Shown in pieces: positions 7,023 to 16,608 of a stretch of 64,000 bases of DNA. Positions within the stretch are counted from its first letter, which is position 1. Each line of letters starts with the position of its first letter. The stretch is from a virus, in IMG/VR virus record IMGVR_UViG_3300036827_000034, positions 1 to 64,000 of that record. The stretch is one strand, 5' to 3'. The position numbers and the translations under genes were made by a program. The notes beneath the pieces are model-generated. The model did not search any database. It worked only from the letters and a program-made list of their open reading frames with translations, and was not told where the DNA came from.

Positions 7023-8920
7023 TTACCGAATACGGTCCAGTTCGTACCGTTATAGAAGCCGAGAACCTTATTCGTGCCACCTCCGATGAAGCCACCGCCC
7101 CATGCGTTCGTGCTGGCGTCAGTGAAATACATTATGGCACCTGCGGCAGTCGGGGTTGTGCCGCGATTCGCATAGATCACACCGCTAATTGCCATGGTGA
7201 CGGCACTGATTGATGTGGCCGAAATTCCACCAGCTACAACTTTCTTGACGGCATCAATGCCGCCAGCAGTGGTGATGGACCCGCCAGAGGCACCATTGGC
7301 ATCTGTGGTATCTGTAAGCGCAACGCGACCTGCCAAGAAATTATAATTGGCACCGATTTGAAGCTGGGCAGTTGGTTGTTTTTGTATGAGGAACGGAATT
7401 TGAGCACTGGTCTGGTCGGTAATATAGAAACTGCCGCCAGATACTATGTTCACGCGCCATGCTTGGCCGTTGTTCAAAAATCGAAGTTGGTTGCCTTCGG
7501 TCGCGCTGATCGTTACGGCGGTCAAATTGGTATTGATGGCGCTCCAAGTATTTGCACCATCAAGGAACGGAAGATTATGACCACTGGTGCTGATATTCGA
7601 TGCACTGATCGCGCCGCTTGAATCGACCGAGAATCCAGACGCGGAGCCATCAGATTTGACCAGTTTGAACGTGCTGGTCGTATTAGTAAGACCAAGATTC
7701 GTCACATCGGAAGCATCGACGCCGAGCAAGAATTTTCCAACTCCGGCACTATTCTTTGAGTGCAGATTGGTATTGTTCGGGACTGTTGCCCATACGCCTG
7801 ACGTGAAGGCAAAAGAGCTAAGATCAAATCCGGTAATCAGTGTTCCGGTCGCAGTGGTATTCTTTTCCAAGAGGCTGTTTATCGCTTGCGTGCCTTCCGG
7901 CGATACAAAAAGAAATGATGCGTGCGAACCGGAATTGAATTTCCCAATCCGCATCACATTGGATTTCATTACGGTCGGGAATGTTGCGCCGCCCGAAATT
8001 CCGTCAGCGATATAGCCTTCGTTGAAGGATATGTTGCCATTCGATGACCCGGTGTTGGTCATCTGTCCTTGGAAACATCCACTCTCGTTGTAACCAACCG
8101 CGCCGACCGCGCTCAGTTGAGCCGTGCAAGTGAAATTCTGTAGCGAGCCGTCCCCGGTCTTGGTGGCAACCACCCACAAACCGGAAAGAACTGAATTGCT
8201 AGTGTTAGGCGATATGACCGAGCCATCGCCGGTCCAGTTCAGGACATATTCCCAAGCAGGGATGACTTGTCCTGATCCGATGGCCTTCGTATCCGTATGC
8301 TGCGCGATAAAACTAGCGCGCGTATTGGTGAAGTTTGTCGGGGAATTGGTTTTCTGAATTTCAAGTCTGGAACCGGAAATGTCCTGGCCGAAAGTCATTC
8401 CCATAATTTGATTGACGGAAGAAATCGTCCACGAGTGCGGGGCCGTCCAATTATAGGGCGTTGTCAAATCAAACTTCGGTGCCGCATCGCTCCGCATCGC
8501 AGTGATTGCAGAACCATTGATCGCGCTTGAGGTGATGACTGCTGTTGGATTGGCGAAGCCTGCCATGCCGCCGAGCGCATAAGTGATGCCAGCAATTCGC
8601 GCGAATATCCCTGTGCTATCGGTCCACACATCGCCATTGACTGGCGTGATCGGCGCTGTGCCTTGCGGGATTTGCAATCCAGCGGTCGGTGTGGTCGTGG
8701 CTGCGGTATAAACCTTGGCTGAGTACGATTGAACGCCTGACCATGTGATAGCAGGCGTGAGCGTATTTCCTACAGAACCAGAAATCGGCTTCGGAGGGGC
8801 AGCAATCGCATTCGCATTGCCGCAGAACGTACCGGGCTGAAACACGCCGCTGCATTGTGCTGACGCTACCGAACACAGCGCCAGCAACCCAAGCAGCGAA
8901 GCGATCAGCCTCCGCATCAT
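7019..8920 (-). CDS. Tail-fibre-like protein with N-terminal Sec signal
   Basis: 633 aa. The start at 8920 is supported by GGAG 9 nt upstream. A signal peptide (MMRRLIASLLGLLALCSVASA) precedes a Cys-containing N-terminus. A long, Gly/Ser/Thr/Asn-rich beta structure follows without obvious catalytic motif and ends FYNGTNWTVF. Composition and position downstream of the collar gene suggest a receptor-binding fibre. A Sec signal on such a protein is unusual and would send it to the periplasm or cell surface. Confidence 0.65.
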   Translation of the reverse strand: MMRRLIASLLGLLALCSVASAQCSGVFQPGTFCGNANAIAAPPKPISGSVGNTLTPAITWSGVQSYSAKVYTAATTTPTAGLQIPQGTAPITPVNGDVWTDSTGIFARIAGITYALGGMAGFANPTAVITSSAINGSAITAMRSDAAPKFDLTTPYNWTAPHSWTISSVNQIMGMTFGQDISGSRLEIQKTNSPTNFTNTRASFIAQHTDTKAIGSGQVIPAWEYVLNWTGDGSVISPNTSNSVLSGLWVVATKTGDGSLQNFTCTAQLSAVGAVGYNESGCFQGQMTNTGSSNGNISFNEGYIADGISGGATFPTVMKSNVMRIGKFNSGSHASFLFVSPEGTQAINSLLEKNTTATGTLITGFDLSSFAFTSGVWATVPNNTNLHSKNSAGVGKFLLGVDASDVTNLGLTNTTSTFKLVKSDGSASGFSVDSSGAISASNISTSGHNLPFLDGANTWSAINTNLTAVTISATEGNQLRFLNNGQAWRVNIVSGGSFYITDQTSAQIPFLIQKQPTAQLQIGANYNFLAGRVALTDTTDANGASGGSITTAGGIDAVKKVVAGGISATSISAVTMAISGVIYANRGTTPTAAGAIMYFTDASTNAWGGGFIGGGTNKVLGFYNGTNWTVFGK

Positions 8921-9321
8921 TGCCGGAATCTCCAATTCGCGCCGCTCGGATAGAAGCCGATGGTTCCGTAGTTGGTGGAGAGTTGCGGATTGATGACCGT
9001 CTCAACCGTCACATTGAACGTATGCGGCGCACCGCTCGCATTGCCGGTGATGTCATGAATGAAAACCGGCAGGCCATTGCGAGAGGCCGCAGCACCCGGA
9101 TTGATGACGCAGTTCGCGACGTTGATCTCAAGCAGAACATCGGTAGCGAGAAGCGCATAGGGCGTGGCGCTGACAATCGTAGGTGTTGGGGCAACGCCGA
9201 GCGTAAGCAACTGCTCTATGGCCCGCTGAGTGTTCGTCTGCGTAATCAGACTTCCCGGCTCAAAGCGAAGCTGCCGCGCCCGCTCGCGCACGTTGTCGAG
9301 ATTGGTTTTTACCAAGGTCAT
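8917..9321 (-). CDS. Hypothetical tail-associated protein, 134 aa
   Basis: Lies between the collar protein and the fibre, with overlapping starts and stops on both sides. An N-terminal helical part (NVRERARQLRFEPGSLITQT) is followed by beta-rich sequence ending in GTIGFYPSGANWRFRQ. No signal peptide. It probably encodes a virion tail component by context; no family recognised. Confidence 0.65.
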   Translation of the reverse strand: MTLVKTNLDNVRERARQLRFEPGSLITQTNTQRAIEQLLTLGVAPTPTIVSATPYALLATDVLLEINVANCVINPGAAASRNGLPVFIHDITGNASGAPHTFNVTVETVINPQLSTNYGTIGFYPSGANWRFRQ

Positions 9322-10284
9322 TTAGAATATCCGCAGGAGGAAGTTCGTCACCATCGCAGGCGGCACAATAGCATGAGGACTGCCGCTGCCGAATGGCGTG
9401 CCGGTGAAGGTCGATGTCACGACGATAGCCGAGTTTCCTAGCGGGACACCGATGGCGCCAACCGCAACACCTGCATTCCCCGTGCCGCCAACCGTACCAC
9501 CGCTCACCACGTTATTGATCGAGCCTGCCGGCGTGGTTACGGGCATTTCCGCTGTGACAAGCGTATGATTCTCCGAACCGCCTGTATTGCCAAGCACCGT
9601 GGGGTCAGAGCCGAAGTAGGTCGTCGTCAGCCGCGATGCAGCCGAACCGCCCATGTTATCGACGCCAGCGAGCATTCGCCCGCGCAAGTCAGGAATGTTG
9701 AAAGTGGTGATGCCGTCGCCACTTCCGTAAGTCGTTCCGATTAGTGAAAATAACGCTGCATAAGTCGTCCGCGAAATAGCTTGGCCGAATGGCAGAGCAA
9801 AGTTTGAGTTCGGCGCGGTTGAACCGATGTACGCCATTATCCCGCCAAGCGGAATCGAGAACGTCCCGCCGTAGAAGTTCCGCATGATCCATTGAGAACC
9901 ATTGAACTTCGCGGTGTATGGTGTGCCGAGAACCAGCGCGCCAGCGCCGATCGCATTGCTCGGGTCGCTCATCAGCGGATAAGTATTGCCGCCATCTGTG
10001 GTGAGTGTCGGTGCTATACCGTTAGTCGCGTGAACAGTGAACGCAATCAGTTGTCCAGTATTCGGAGTAGCGGCCAAACCTTGGTTTGTCGTCAATGTGT
10101 AAGCCGTGGCCGAACCGCCTGTGGTGACAGAACCGGAAATGTCATCGCGATATTCGGCGGCGCGAGCCATCATGGATCGCCCGCTGTCGTTTACGGATGA
10201 CGGACTCATCCCTTCGGCCCAAGAAATCGTCGGATCGGCGTTAGCGTTGCTAGATGCTGTTTTCGACCAAATCCAGAATGGCAT
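9322..10284 (-). CDS. Phage tail collar domain protein
   Basis: 320 aa. Residues about 145-210 contain the tail-collar fold: GGIMAYIGSTAPNSNFALPF, then TYAALFSLIGTTYGSGDG and TTFNIPDLRGRMLAGVDNM. The domain is known from short-tail-fibre and base-plate proteins that trimerise and contact receptors. The N-terminal part is a Thr/Gly-rich shaft. The following gene begins directly after its TAA. Confidence 0.85.
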   Translation of the reverse strand: MPFWIWSKTASSNANADPTISWAEGMSPSSVNDSGRSMMARAAEYRDDISGSVTTGGSATAYTLTTNQGLAATPNTGQLIAFTVHATNGIAPTLTTDGGNTYPLMSDPSNAIGAGALVLGTPYTAKFNGSQWIMRNFYGGTFSIPLGGIMAYIGSTAPNSNFALPFGQAISRTTYAALFSLIGTTYGSGDGITTFNIPDLRGRMLAGVDNMGGSAASRLTTTYFGSDPTVLGNTGGSENHTLVTAEMPVTTPAGSINNVVSGGTVGGTGNAGVAVGAIGVPLGNSAIVVTSTFTGTPFGSGSPHAIVPPAMVTNFLLRIF

Positions 10285-11000
10285 TACGCACCGCCTCTCG
10301 CCGCCGCCGCGATTCTCGCAATCCTCGCCCGCATCGCCGCCGTCATCGGATAGTTGATCTGGACTGGCGAGACGGGTTCAAGCGGCTGATCTTCTTGCTG
10401 CATGGTCTGTGCGAATTGCTGGAGCGCGGATGATGGGTCTGGCGATGCAGATGCGGCAGTCGGTGCCACTGGCTGTGCTGGCGCGGCGGTCGGTGCGGCG
10501 GCCTGCTGACTGAATTGACCAGCCGCAGGCGCAGTGTCCGGTAGTGATACGCCTGCGGCGGGCGCCGCGTCCCCGCCCGAGAGTCCAAGCAATGCGTTGG
10601 CGCGAAGCCGATGCGGAGCCATGGTCGCAACCTTGTCGGCTACTGTGCCGGGAAGGCCGCCGTTCGCTGCGTCCGAACGTCCGTAAAGCCCTGGCCTACC
10701 CGCGTTAATGGTTGAGTATGTGTCGAGCAGGCCAGAACCCGGCTTCAATCCGCGATCACGAAGGTAGGCTTCAACTGCTGGCATTTGCTCTGCGGGAGTT
10801 TGGTCAGGTGTCACGCCGTACTTCTTCTGGTTCTCAGGATTGAACTGGATAACTCCTAGATACTGTCCACCTTTTCCACCCCACACGTTCCGGCCATTGC
10901 TTTCGTAGAGAATGCTGGTCAATAAATCTGACGGGCTGATTCCCAAGCGGCCTGCGGAAGCGCGCACAGCATCGAGAAATGCAGGATCAGGAGAAGCCAT
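10284..11000 (-). CDS. Virion-associated lytic transglycosylase-like protein
   Basis: 238 aa. The N-terminal ~110 residues contain DLLTSILYESNGRNVWGG and LGVIQFNPENQKKYGVT, a lysozyme-like/transglycosylase fold with a candidate catalytic Glu in LYESNG. The C-terminal half is Ala/Pro/Gln-rich and flexible. Lying among ejection-protein genes and without a signal, it is more likely a virion peptidoglycan hydrolase used at infection than a lysis enzyme. Confidence 0.75.
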   Translation of the reverse strand: MASPDPAFLDAVRASAGRLGISPSDLLTSILYESNGRNVWGGKGGQYLGVIQFNPENQKKYGVTPDQTPAEQMPAVEAYLRDRGLKPGSGLLDTYSTINAGRPGLYGRSDAANGGLPGTVADKVATMAPHRLRANALLGLSGGDAAPAAGVSLPDTAPAAGQFSQQAAAPTAAPAQPVAPTAASASPDPSSALQQFAQTMQQEDQPLEPVSPVQINYPMTAAMRARIARIAAAARGGA

Positions 11001-11205
11001 GACCTACCTAGCCCTCAGATTTCCGCGCGCCGTGTGTCTGATCGCCTTCGCATTGCTGTTTAGCACGTTCCTGTATGTCTGGCATTGGTTCATCTATCGG
11101 CACCGCGCATCGTTCATGGAGTGGCTTGTTGCAATGCTGGTGCTGGTTGGATTGGTGTGCGTCCTACAGCACCGCCAGCGGTCGAACCGATTGCGCCGCC
11201 CGTAG
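10999..11205 (+). CDS. Candidate antisense two-TM small membrane protein
   Basis: 68 aa on the opposite strand, spanning the 113-nt gap between two leftward virion genes. AGGAG lies 5 nt before its ATG. Two strong hydrophobic helices (CLIAFALLFSTFLYVWHW and WLVAMLVLVGLVCVL) with a basic tail look like a real membrane protein. The strand is wrong for the operon and no promoter was recognised, so confidence is low. Confidence 0.3.
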   Translation: MTYLALRFPRAVCLIAFALLFSTFLYVWHWFIYRHRASFMEWLVAMLVLVGLVCVLQHRQRSNRLRRP

Positions 11206-13090
11206 TCGCATATTGCAGCAATGAAGCGATCTGCGGATTGGTCCTAGCGAGACGCAACGTGCTTGGTTTGATCGGACGCGCCATCACGCCCGCAGCAATG
11301 CGGCCTCCGATTGCTGTTGGGATAGCGATATGCGGTTGCATCACCGCGCCCGTCGCGGTCGCGAGCAAGCTACCGGCTCGAGCGGTGCCGCTTGGATTGC
11401 CGAAGCTCTGCAGCCGCTTGGCGTGGCTCGACATCAGCGCAATATCTTCCAGCGCATCGGCTAAGTCGTTCTGGCCCGTCGATCTGAACAATAGCTGCTT
11501 GCCATTCTCGGATAGCTTTCCATAAGCCGTCAGGAAACGCTCAGGGCTGAACTTGCCTTCGGCGTCTCTGCCGATGCGCGAGATAGCCGCGGATGCCACT
11601 TCACCCCAATTGTTGCCGCCGATGGTTTTGCGCGCCAGCATCAGCTTGTTGATGTCGGCCCGCGAACTGGTGCTTGCCATGCCGACAAGGCGATCAATGA
11701 CTTGCTCTGGTGCCGCTTGTGCCTGTGTGCCGACCACCTTCGCCAAGGCTTCACGGCGCTGCGATACGATCTGGTTGATGGTGTTGGCGCGGTTAAAGGC
11801 TTTTAACGCTGGCTGGCCGCCAGCATCCAACACCGTGTTCCGCAAGTCCTCGGTCAAGGCACCATAGATGCGCTTGAGATCAGGCATTGATGTGCCCGCT
11901 TCCGGCAGGATCGAGCCGTCGAGATAGGAGCCGATCTGCGTCCGCAGAGTTTTCAAGCCTTGATAGGTCAAGCCGCCACGCGACATTGCAGGCAGGGCAT
12001 TGGAAACCAGATCAACCGCCTTGCCTGCATCTGTCATCTTCGCTGCCAGCCGCTCGGACAGGATTTTGCCTGCTGTTTGCTCGGTCGCGGTGAGCGGGCG
12101 GGTCACATTCGGGTTAATCAGCGGGTCAACCGCGCCATAGAGCCGTCCCATTACGTCTTTCGACTTGCCGGTGATCCAGTCGGTCAAGCCAGTCTTGGCA
12201 GTCTCGCCAGCATTGAGAACGCTGCCGCTGCCATAGCCTTGTTCGGTGCGACGAAGCGCATCGCCCATTTGGCTGCTGGCCTTGAGCGAGCGATCAACAA
12301 TCGGATCGCCGATGAATGGAAATTCCTTCAATGCACCGCCGACCCGCTGCGTAATCAGATTGGGGCTTGCGGCCACGGCTGGGAATTGGACGCCTTGGCG
12401 TTGCGCCGCTTCCGCAAGCGCATTGGTTGCCCCGGCCCTCGGTGCCGCATTGCCGACCACTGAACCAACCGCCTTGCCGATCAGCGGGCCAGCAATGCCA
12501 CCACCCGCGCCAAATTCGGCAGCACGCAATGGATCATCGCCGCGCGTTGCAGCGTCAGCGGCGCTCAGCCCCGCGCCGCTCGCCGCGCCGCGTGCCGCAT
12601 TGGCGAGCAGCGAGCCGCCGCCAACGCCGAATGCCGCAGGAGCCGCCGCGATCAGTGGAGCCGTGCCAGCCACGCCGCCTGTGATCTTCGCTGCGGTGTC
12701 GAGAACCGGATGCTGTTGTGCGAATTGGGCTTCGCGATCGGTCAGTTCTTTCAACGAATTGGAATACCGCTCGCCAAAGGTTGAACCCTGTAGCTGGTTC
12801 TTGTCGTCGTAGAAGCGATTGAGAACCGGAGCGATCAGCGCGTTGGTCGCGGCATCGAGTTTGTTCAGTGTCCCGCCGACAACCGGGACACCGCTGGAAA
12901 GCGAACGAACCACATCACTTGCTGTGGCGTCCGCAGTCGGCGCGGGCTGTGCGGGCTGCTGTGGCTGTGCCTGTCCGCCCTTCAAGCTCCCAGCGATTTC
13001 ATCAACCGTGCGGTTCTGGTCCTCGGGCGATAGCTTGAGGAACGAGTCATCGACTTGGACTTGCTGGCCTTGGATGTTGAGAACGGGCAT
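11114..13090 (-). CDS. Internal virion/DNA ejection protein
   Basis: 658 aa. The N-terminus (MPVLNIQGQQVQVDDSFLKL, then SPEDQNRTVDEIAGSL) is a recurrent start of large internal proteins in podophages of alphaproteobacteria. Residues about 110-215 are Gly/Ala-rich and amphipathic and may enter membranes; the remainder is helical. It probably forms part of the ejectosome. The start at 13090 is chosen because of its TAATG overlap with the upstream gene. Confidence 0.7.
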   Translation of the reverse strand: MPVLNIQGQQVQVDDSFLKLSPEDQNRTVDEIAGSLKGGQAQPQQPAQPAPTADATASDVVRSLSSGVPVVGGTLNKLDAATNALIAPVLNRFYDDKNQLQGSTFGERYSNSLKELTDREAQFAQQHPVLDTAAKITGGVAGTAPLIAAAPAAFGVGGGSLLANAARGAASGAGLSAADAATRGDDPLRAAEFGAGGGIAGPLIGKAVGSVVGNAAPRAGATNALAEAAQRQGVQFPAVAASPNLITQRVGGALKEFPFIGDPIVDRSLKASSQMGDALRRTEQGYGSGSVLNAGETAKTGLTDWITGKSKDVMGRLYGAVDPLINPNVTRPLTATEQTAGKILSERLAAKMTDAGKAVDLVSNALPAMSRGGLTYQGLKTLRTQIGSYLDGSILPEAGTSMPDLKRIYGALTEDLRNTVLDAGGQPALKAFNRANTINQIVSQRREALAKVVGTQAQAAPEQVIDRLVGMASTSSRADINKLMLARKTIGGNNWGEVASAAISRIGRDAEGKFSPERFLTAYGKLSENGKQLLFRSTGQNDLADALEDIALMSSHAKRLQSFGNPSGTARAGSLLATATGAVMQPHIAIPTAIGGRIAAGVMARPIKPSTLRLARTNPQIASLLQYATTGGAIGSTAGGAVGRTPIQPAPALQQATP

Positions 13091-13929
13091 TAGGGCGCAA
13101 TGCTCCACTGAATGCCGGTGCTGGTGCGGCGCGGCCCTGCGGGGGACTGTGGTTGAGCTTGCGCTTGCGGTGCGGCGGGCTGGCCTTCCGGCATCTTGGC
13201 ATCGCCTGATTGAACCAATTGATCGAGTGCAGCGCGGTTATGCGGTGACAATGCCTCAAGCGGCAAACTGACCGATCGACGCCCGGAAGCATAAGCGGAT
13301 TCATGCTCGTGAACGCGCCCTTGCAGAAGCGATAGCAGGCGAATGATGGACGTTTTGTTCACAACGCCAGAGGCATCAGGGTCGAGCAGTTTGCGGATTT
13401 CAGCTTGGCCGCCCAATGTCGATTTGCCAGTCAAGGCAAAGTCTAGTTCGCGAACGAATGGTTCGGCATTGGCCTCAAAGTTACTGCGGGCGGTTTGGTA
13501 ATCCTTGCTGACCTGCCCACGGATCGTATTGTAAGGCGTATTGATCGCTGGCAGCGTGTCGAAATTGCCGAGTGCATCGGTCGCCTTGAGCAATGGAATG
13601 GCATGAGTGATGGCGGTATTTGCCGCCCGCAACTGCCGAAAACCTTCACCGCCGCCGCGGTAGCTTTTGTCGAGACTGAGATACGTTGGATAGTTCTCCG
13701 CACTGAATGTCGGATCATAGTGCTGTGCGTGGTTCACCAACGCCTGCCCGTATGGCGTTTTCATCAGGAAGCCTTGCGGATACGGGCTGCGGCCTTCCAC
13801 GATAGACTTGACGACCGGCTGCAAGTTCGGCGTGACGTACTTTTTCAGATAGTCATCGCCAGTCTCAGTAATCGGTGCAGGCGCCGTAGGCGCTTGGGCG
13901 ACTGGATCGTTTTCCCAAGGATCAGGCAT
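13090..13929 (-). CDS. Virion structural/ejection protein, 279 aa
   Basis: Helical, soluble protein with Pro/Ala-rich ends. It contains PYPQGFLMKTPYGQALVNHA and RVHEHESAYASGRR. It lies in a five-gene block of tightly coupled ejection-type genes. No enzymatic motif; assignment rests on context. Confidence 0.65.
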   Translation of the reverse strand: MPDPWENDPVAQAPTAPAPITETGDDYLKKYVTPNLQPVVKSIVEGRSPYPQGFLMKTPYGQALVNHAQHYDPTFSAENYPTYLSLDKSYRGGGEGFRQLRAANTAITHAIPLLKATDALGNFDTLPAINTPYNTIRGQVSKDYQTARSNFEANAEPFVRELDFALTGKSTLGGQAEIRKLLDPDASGVVNKTSIIRLLSLLQGRVHEHESAYASGRRSVSLPLEALSPHNRAALDQLVQSGDAKMPEGQPAAPQAQAQPQSPAGPRRTSTGIQWSIAP

Positions 13930-14861
13930 CAGCCTCCCCCTGCACTCTTAATTCGCGGAGTGCCTTTCGGATCAATGTAAGTCGTCCCCACAGGCAGGGC
14001 GGTATAGTCAGCATGGTTTCGCACCTTCGGTGGCCCTTGTGACAGATCGGCGGGAGTAATGCGTTGCTGATCTTCCGATACCCACGCGCTCTGCGGCATC
14101 CCATCAGGACCAGTGACGGTCTGCAATTTCGGCGTCCCGCCGCCGAACAACTGCGGAATCACCCGCGTCAAAGCTTCCTTGTTCGAGGCAATCGCAATCG
14201 CGTCGTTCGGGCTGTAGCCCTTCTTAACCAAAGCATCGACCGTGGCGTTCGTCCCGGCGAGTTGCTGTGCAAATGGTGCAGCGCGGCCAAGGCCACGGCT
14301 CAAGCCCTGTCCGAATGACGGTGCCCCAGCCAAGCCAGAGCCGAGCGCCATGAACATTCCGGCGTTGTTCGGGCTGAGAAGTCTGCTGAGAAGCCCTTGG
14401 ATTCCGCTAGGCGCAGCCGCTGGTGCGGTTTGGCCGCCCTGACCACTAGCGGCAGGGGCGATATTCATTGGCGGCGCTGGCGGCTGTCCTTGGGCCATGG
14501 CGTCGAGTTTGGCGCCGATAGGGCGCGGGTCAGGCCGCGGCAATGGGACACCATTGCTGACGACTTCGGGCTGGTTCGATGTCGGGTCGTTTGTCTTGGG
14601 TGGCAGTGGGGATTGGCCGCCTGTCCATGCCTCATTCGGCTCCGCGCCGGATTCGGCAGCACCACGCATCATCCCGCCGCTTGGATTGTCAGGCGACTCG
14701 CCGGAAAAGCCGGGATGGGTCGGGCGACGGTTAAGCGATTTCAGGAGTTCGCTGAGCATCCCCGACACTTGCCCCATGGACGCGCCGGCAGGCACGGGCG
14801 GCATACCCATACCCGAGGCATCCCCGCCGAAATTCGATAGAAGATCGAGCAGCCCAGCCAT
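13929..14861 (-). CDS. Gly/Pro-rich virion protein, 310 aa
   Basis: Low-complexity Gly/Met/Pro-rich N-terminal half, then a compact helical section (LSPNNAGMFMALGSGLAG, KGYSPNDAIAIASNKEAL) and a C-terminal VGTTYIDPKGTPRIK motif. This organisation recurs in podophage genes next to internal virion proteins. Likely a minor virion component. TGATG overlap downstream. Confidence 0.62.
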   Translation of the reverse strand: MAGLLDLLSNFGGDASGMGMPPVPAGASMGQVSGMLSELLKSLNRRPTHPGFSGESPDNPSGGMMRGAAESGAEPNEAWTGGQSPLPPKTNDPTSNQPEVVSNGVPLPRPDPRPIGAKLDAMAQGQPPAPPMNIAPAASGQGGQTAPAAAPSGIQGLLSRLLSPNNAGMFMALGSGLAGAPSFGQGLSRGLGRAAPFAQQLAGTNATVDALVKKGYSPNDAIAIASNKEALTRVIPQLFGGGTPKLQTVTGPDGMPQSAWVSEDQQRITPADLSQGPPKVRNHADYTALPVGTTYIDPKGTPRIKSAGGG

Positions 14862-15227
14862 TTACCACCCGTTCGCGCCGCCGCCGCCCATCATTCCCCC
14901 GCCACCGCCACCGCCGCCGAACAAACCAGCCAGTGGATTGCTTGGGGCGGCTCCCCCGCTCGGTCCAGCCATCCCCCGCTGCATCCGCTGCATCAGCATC
15001 CCGAGCAAGCCGGTCGGTGCCGCGCCACCCGTTCCCATCGCAGGGCCTTGGCCGCCGCCTTGAACGTAAGCCGGATCACCCGGAGCAGGCGGGGCATCAG
15101 GACGGACGGGCGCGTTCTGATCTGGCGCGGAAGGCATGAGCGGGTTCTGCCGCTGGCGCTGCAATGCCGCCATCAGGATTTGTGGGCCGATGTCGGCAAG
15201 ACTGCCGGGAGGTCCGAATGGCATCAT
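14862..15227 (-). CDS. Gly/Pro/Met-rich small virion protein
   Basis: 121 aa, dominated by Pro, Gly and Met, ending in a poly-Gly run (LFGGGGGGGGMMGGGG). It is intrinsically disordered and has no domain. Its place in the ejection-protein operon is the only guide to function. Confidence 0.6.
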   Translation of the reverse strand: MMPFGPPGSLADIGPQILMAALQRQRQNPLMPSAPDQNAPVRPDAPPAPGDPAYVQGGGQGPAMGTGGAAPTGLLGMLMQRMQRGMAGPSGGAAPSNPLAGLFGGGGGGGGMMGGGGANGW

Positions 15228-15694
15228 GCTCTCCTTGCGATGCGCGGCGGCAATGGTCCGCTGATTATGGTGCTGCCGTCAGCTTTGGTTCTCTCAAAAT
15301 ACATTCGCTGGATTGGCGCAGTCGTCTCGGTTCCAGCAGCCGCGCGCAATTCAGTTCCATCGGCCATGTATTCCGCGATCACGACAAATTTCTCGCCAGC
15401 CTCCAACCGCTCGACCACATCCGATTTGCTGTATGGGCCAAGTTCAAGAATGACATTCTCGCGGCCAGATTTGCTCAATCGCCTGATATGATCGGCGGAT
15501 ATTTTCCCCGCATTGAAATGGAATATGCCGCGCGGCGTTTCGATCCGAGCCATGCCAGTAGGCAACGGCAGTTCTGGCGTGCCTTTCGGAAACATCTGCG
15601 CGCAGCGTTTGCCTGAAGTCAGCCGCTCTTGCTGCATGAGCAAAGTTGCCATCGGTTCCGGCTCATTGAGTCCGGTATCGTCAAATTTCATCAT
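15224..15694 (-). CDS. Hypothetical virion-region protein, 156 aa
   Basis: Soluble and mixed alpha/beta. It contains GIFHFNAGKISADHIRRLSK and GPYSKSDVVERLEAGEKFVV. It overlaps its neighbours by ATGA-type junctions. No domain recognised; possibly a structural or chaperone role within the ejection cluster. Confidence 0.65.
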   Translation of the reverse strand: MMKFDDTGLNEPEPMATLLMQQERLTSGKRCAQMFPKGTPELPLPTGMARIETPRGIFHFNAGKISADHIRRLSKSGRENVILELGPYSKSDVVERLEAGEKFVVIAEYMADGTELRAAAGTETTAPIQRMYFERTKADGSTIISGPLPPRIARRA

Positions 15695-16599
15695 ATCGCC
15701 GCCAAGAGCGGAAGCAGCCCGGCAACGCCTGCCGAGCCGCCGAGCGAACTGAGTATCCCCGCGCCACCCGCCAAGCCGCCCAAGATATTCCCCGCCGTGC
15801 TTTGCGGCTGCGTCGTGGTCGAAGTGCCAGAGCCGGTCGAGGATTGCCCAAGCCCAGCAATCGACGTGAGCGGCCCGAGCAATGCCGAGAGATTGGCGAA
15901 GGGCTGAGAGTATGCCGTGTTCGCGGCACCGAGTTGTGTCTGTGCCGGCGCGGTGAAAGCCTGCATCAATTGCGGGATGAGGCCGAGTGCCTGCGTCTGG
16001 TTTGCGAGCGGGACTTGCTGTTGGCCGGTGATCTGCCCTGCTGTGGTTCCCGTGCCGCTGAATAAGCTATTCGCGGCATTCATCTGATTTGCTTTGTTCT
16101 GATTGTATTGCGCGGCAATCGTCGGAGCTTCGCCTTGCGTCAGGCCGCGCCCGAGGGATTGAGCAAATGAACCCGCGCCCGATGGGTCGCGCCCCGAACC
16201 AGCATAAACGCCCTTCACCGAATTGGTGATGTCGTTCGTCATTGTCTTGAGCGCGTCAGAGAATCCCGGCGTTGAATACGGATTTAGATCAGCACCCGAG
16301 GCAGTCCCGCCGATATTGCCTTGCAGTCCGCTCAATGCACTTTGCAACATGCCAACCTGTGGCGTCGTGCTTGAGCCGAACAGATTGGTGAGCGCGGTCG
16401 AGCCAGAACCGCTGAAATCCGGTAGATTGCTAGTCGCACCAGATAGATTGGATAGCGCCGATGTCTGCCCGCTCGTTACGTCAGTCGGCGTGGACGTGTA
16501 TTTCGATAGCAAGTCCATCAAACCGGGAACGGCAGGTCCCCACGGCTGCGTCTGGCTATTCTGAGTAGTTGCAGTTGTTTGCTTGCTAGAGCCGGAAAT
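15691..16599 (-). CDS. Virion (ejection) protein with probable ATT start codon
   Basis: 302 aa if initiated at ATT 16599-16597. A perfect AGGAGG (16610-16605) lies 5 nt upstream, and the frame stays open through a Ser/Thr/Gln-rich N-terminus into TQPWGPAVPGLMDLLSKY. The first in-frame ATG (16521) and TTG (16524) have no ribosome-binding site and would leave an 87-nt gap in an otherwise gapless operon. The body has PYSTPGFSDALKTMTNDITN, GSFAQSLGRG and a hydrophobic Gly/Leu tail, as in internal virion proteins. A sequencing error of ATG to ATT is the main alternative. Confidence 0.72.
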   Translation of the reverse strand: MSGSSKQTTATTQNSQTQPWGPAVPGLMDLLSKYTSTPTDVTSGQTSALSNLSGATSNLPDFSGSGSTALTNLFGSSTTPQVGMLQSALSGLQGNIGGTASGADLNPYSTPGFSDALKTMTNDITNSVKGVYAGSGRDPSGAGSFAQSLGRGLTQGEAPTIAAQYNQNKANQMNAANSLFSGTGTTAGQITGQQQVPLANQTQALGLIPQLMQAFTAPAQTQLGAANTAYSQPFANLSALLGPLTSIAGLGQSSTGSGTSTTTQPQSTAGNILGGLAGGAGILSSLGGSAGVAGLLPLLAAI

Positions 16600-16608
16600 G
16601 GTGGCCTC

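Noticed and set aside
7019-10284. Invertible tail-fibre cassette for the serine recombinase
   Set aside because: No paired inverted crossover sites could be seen around the fibre and collar genes.
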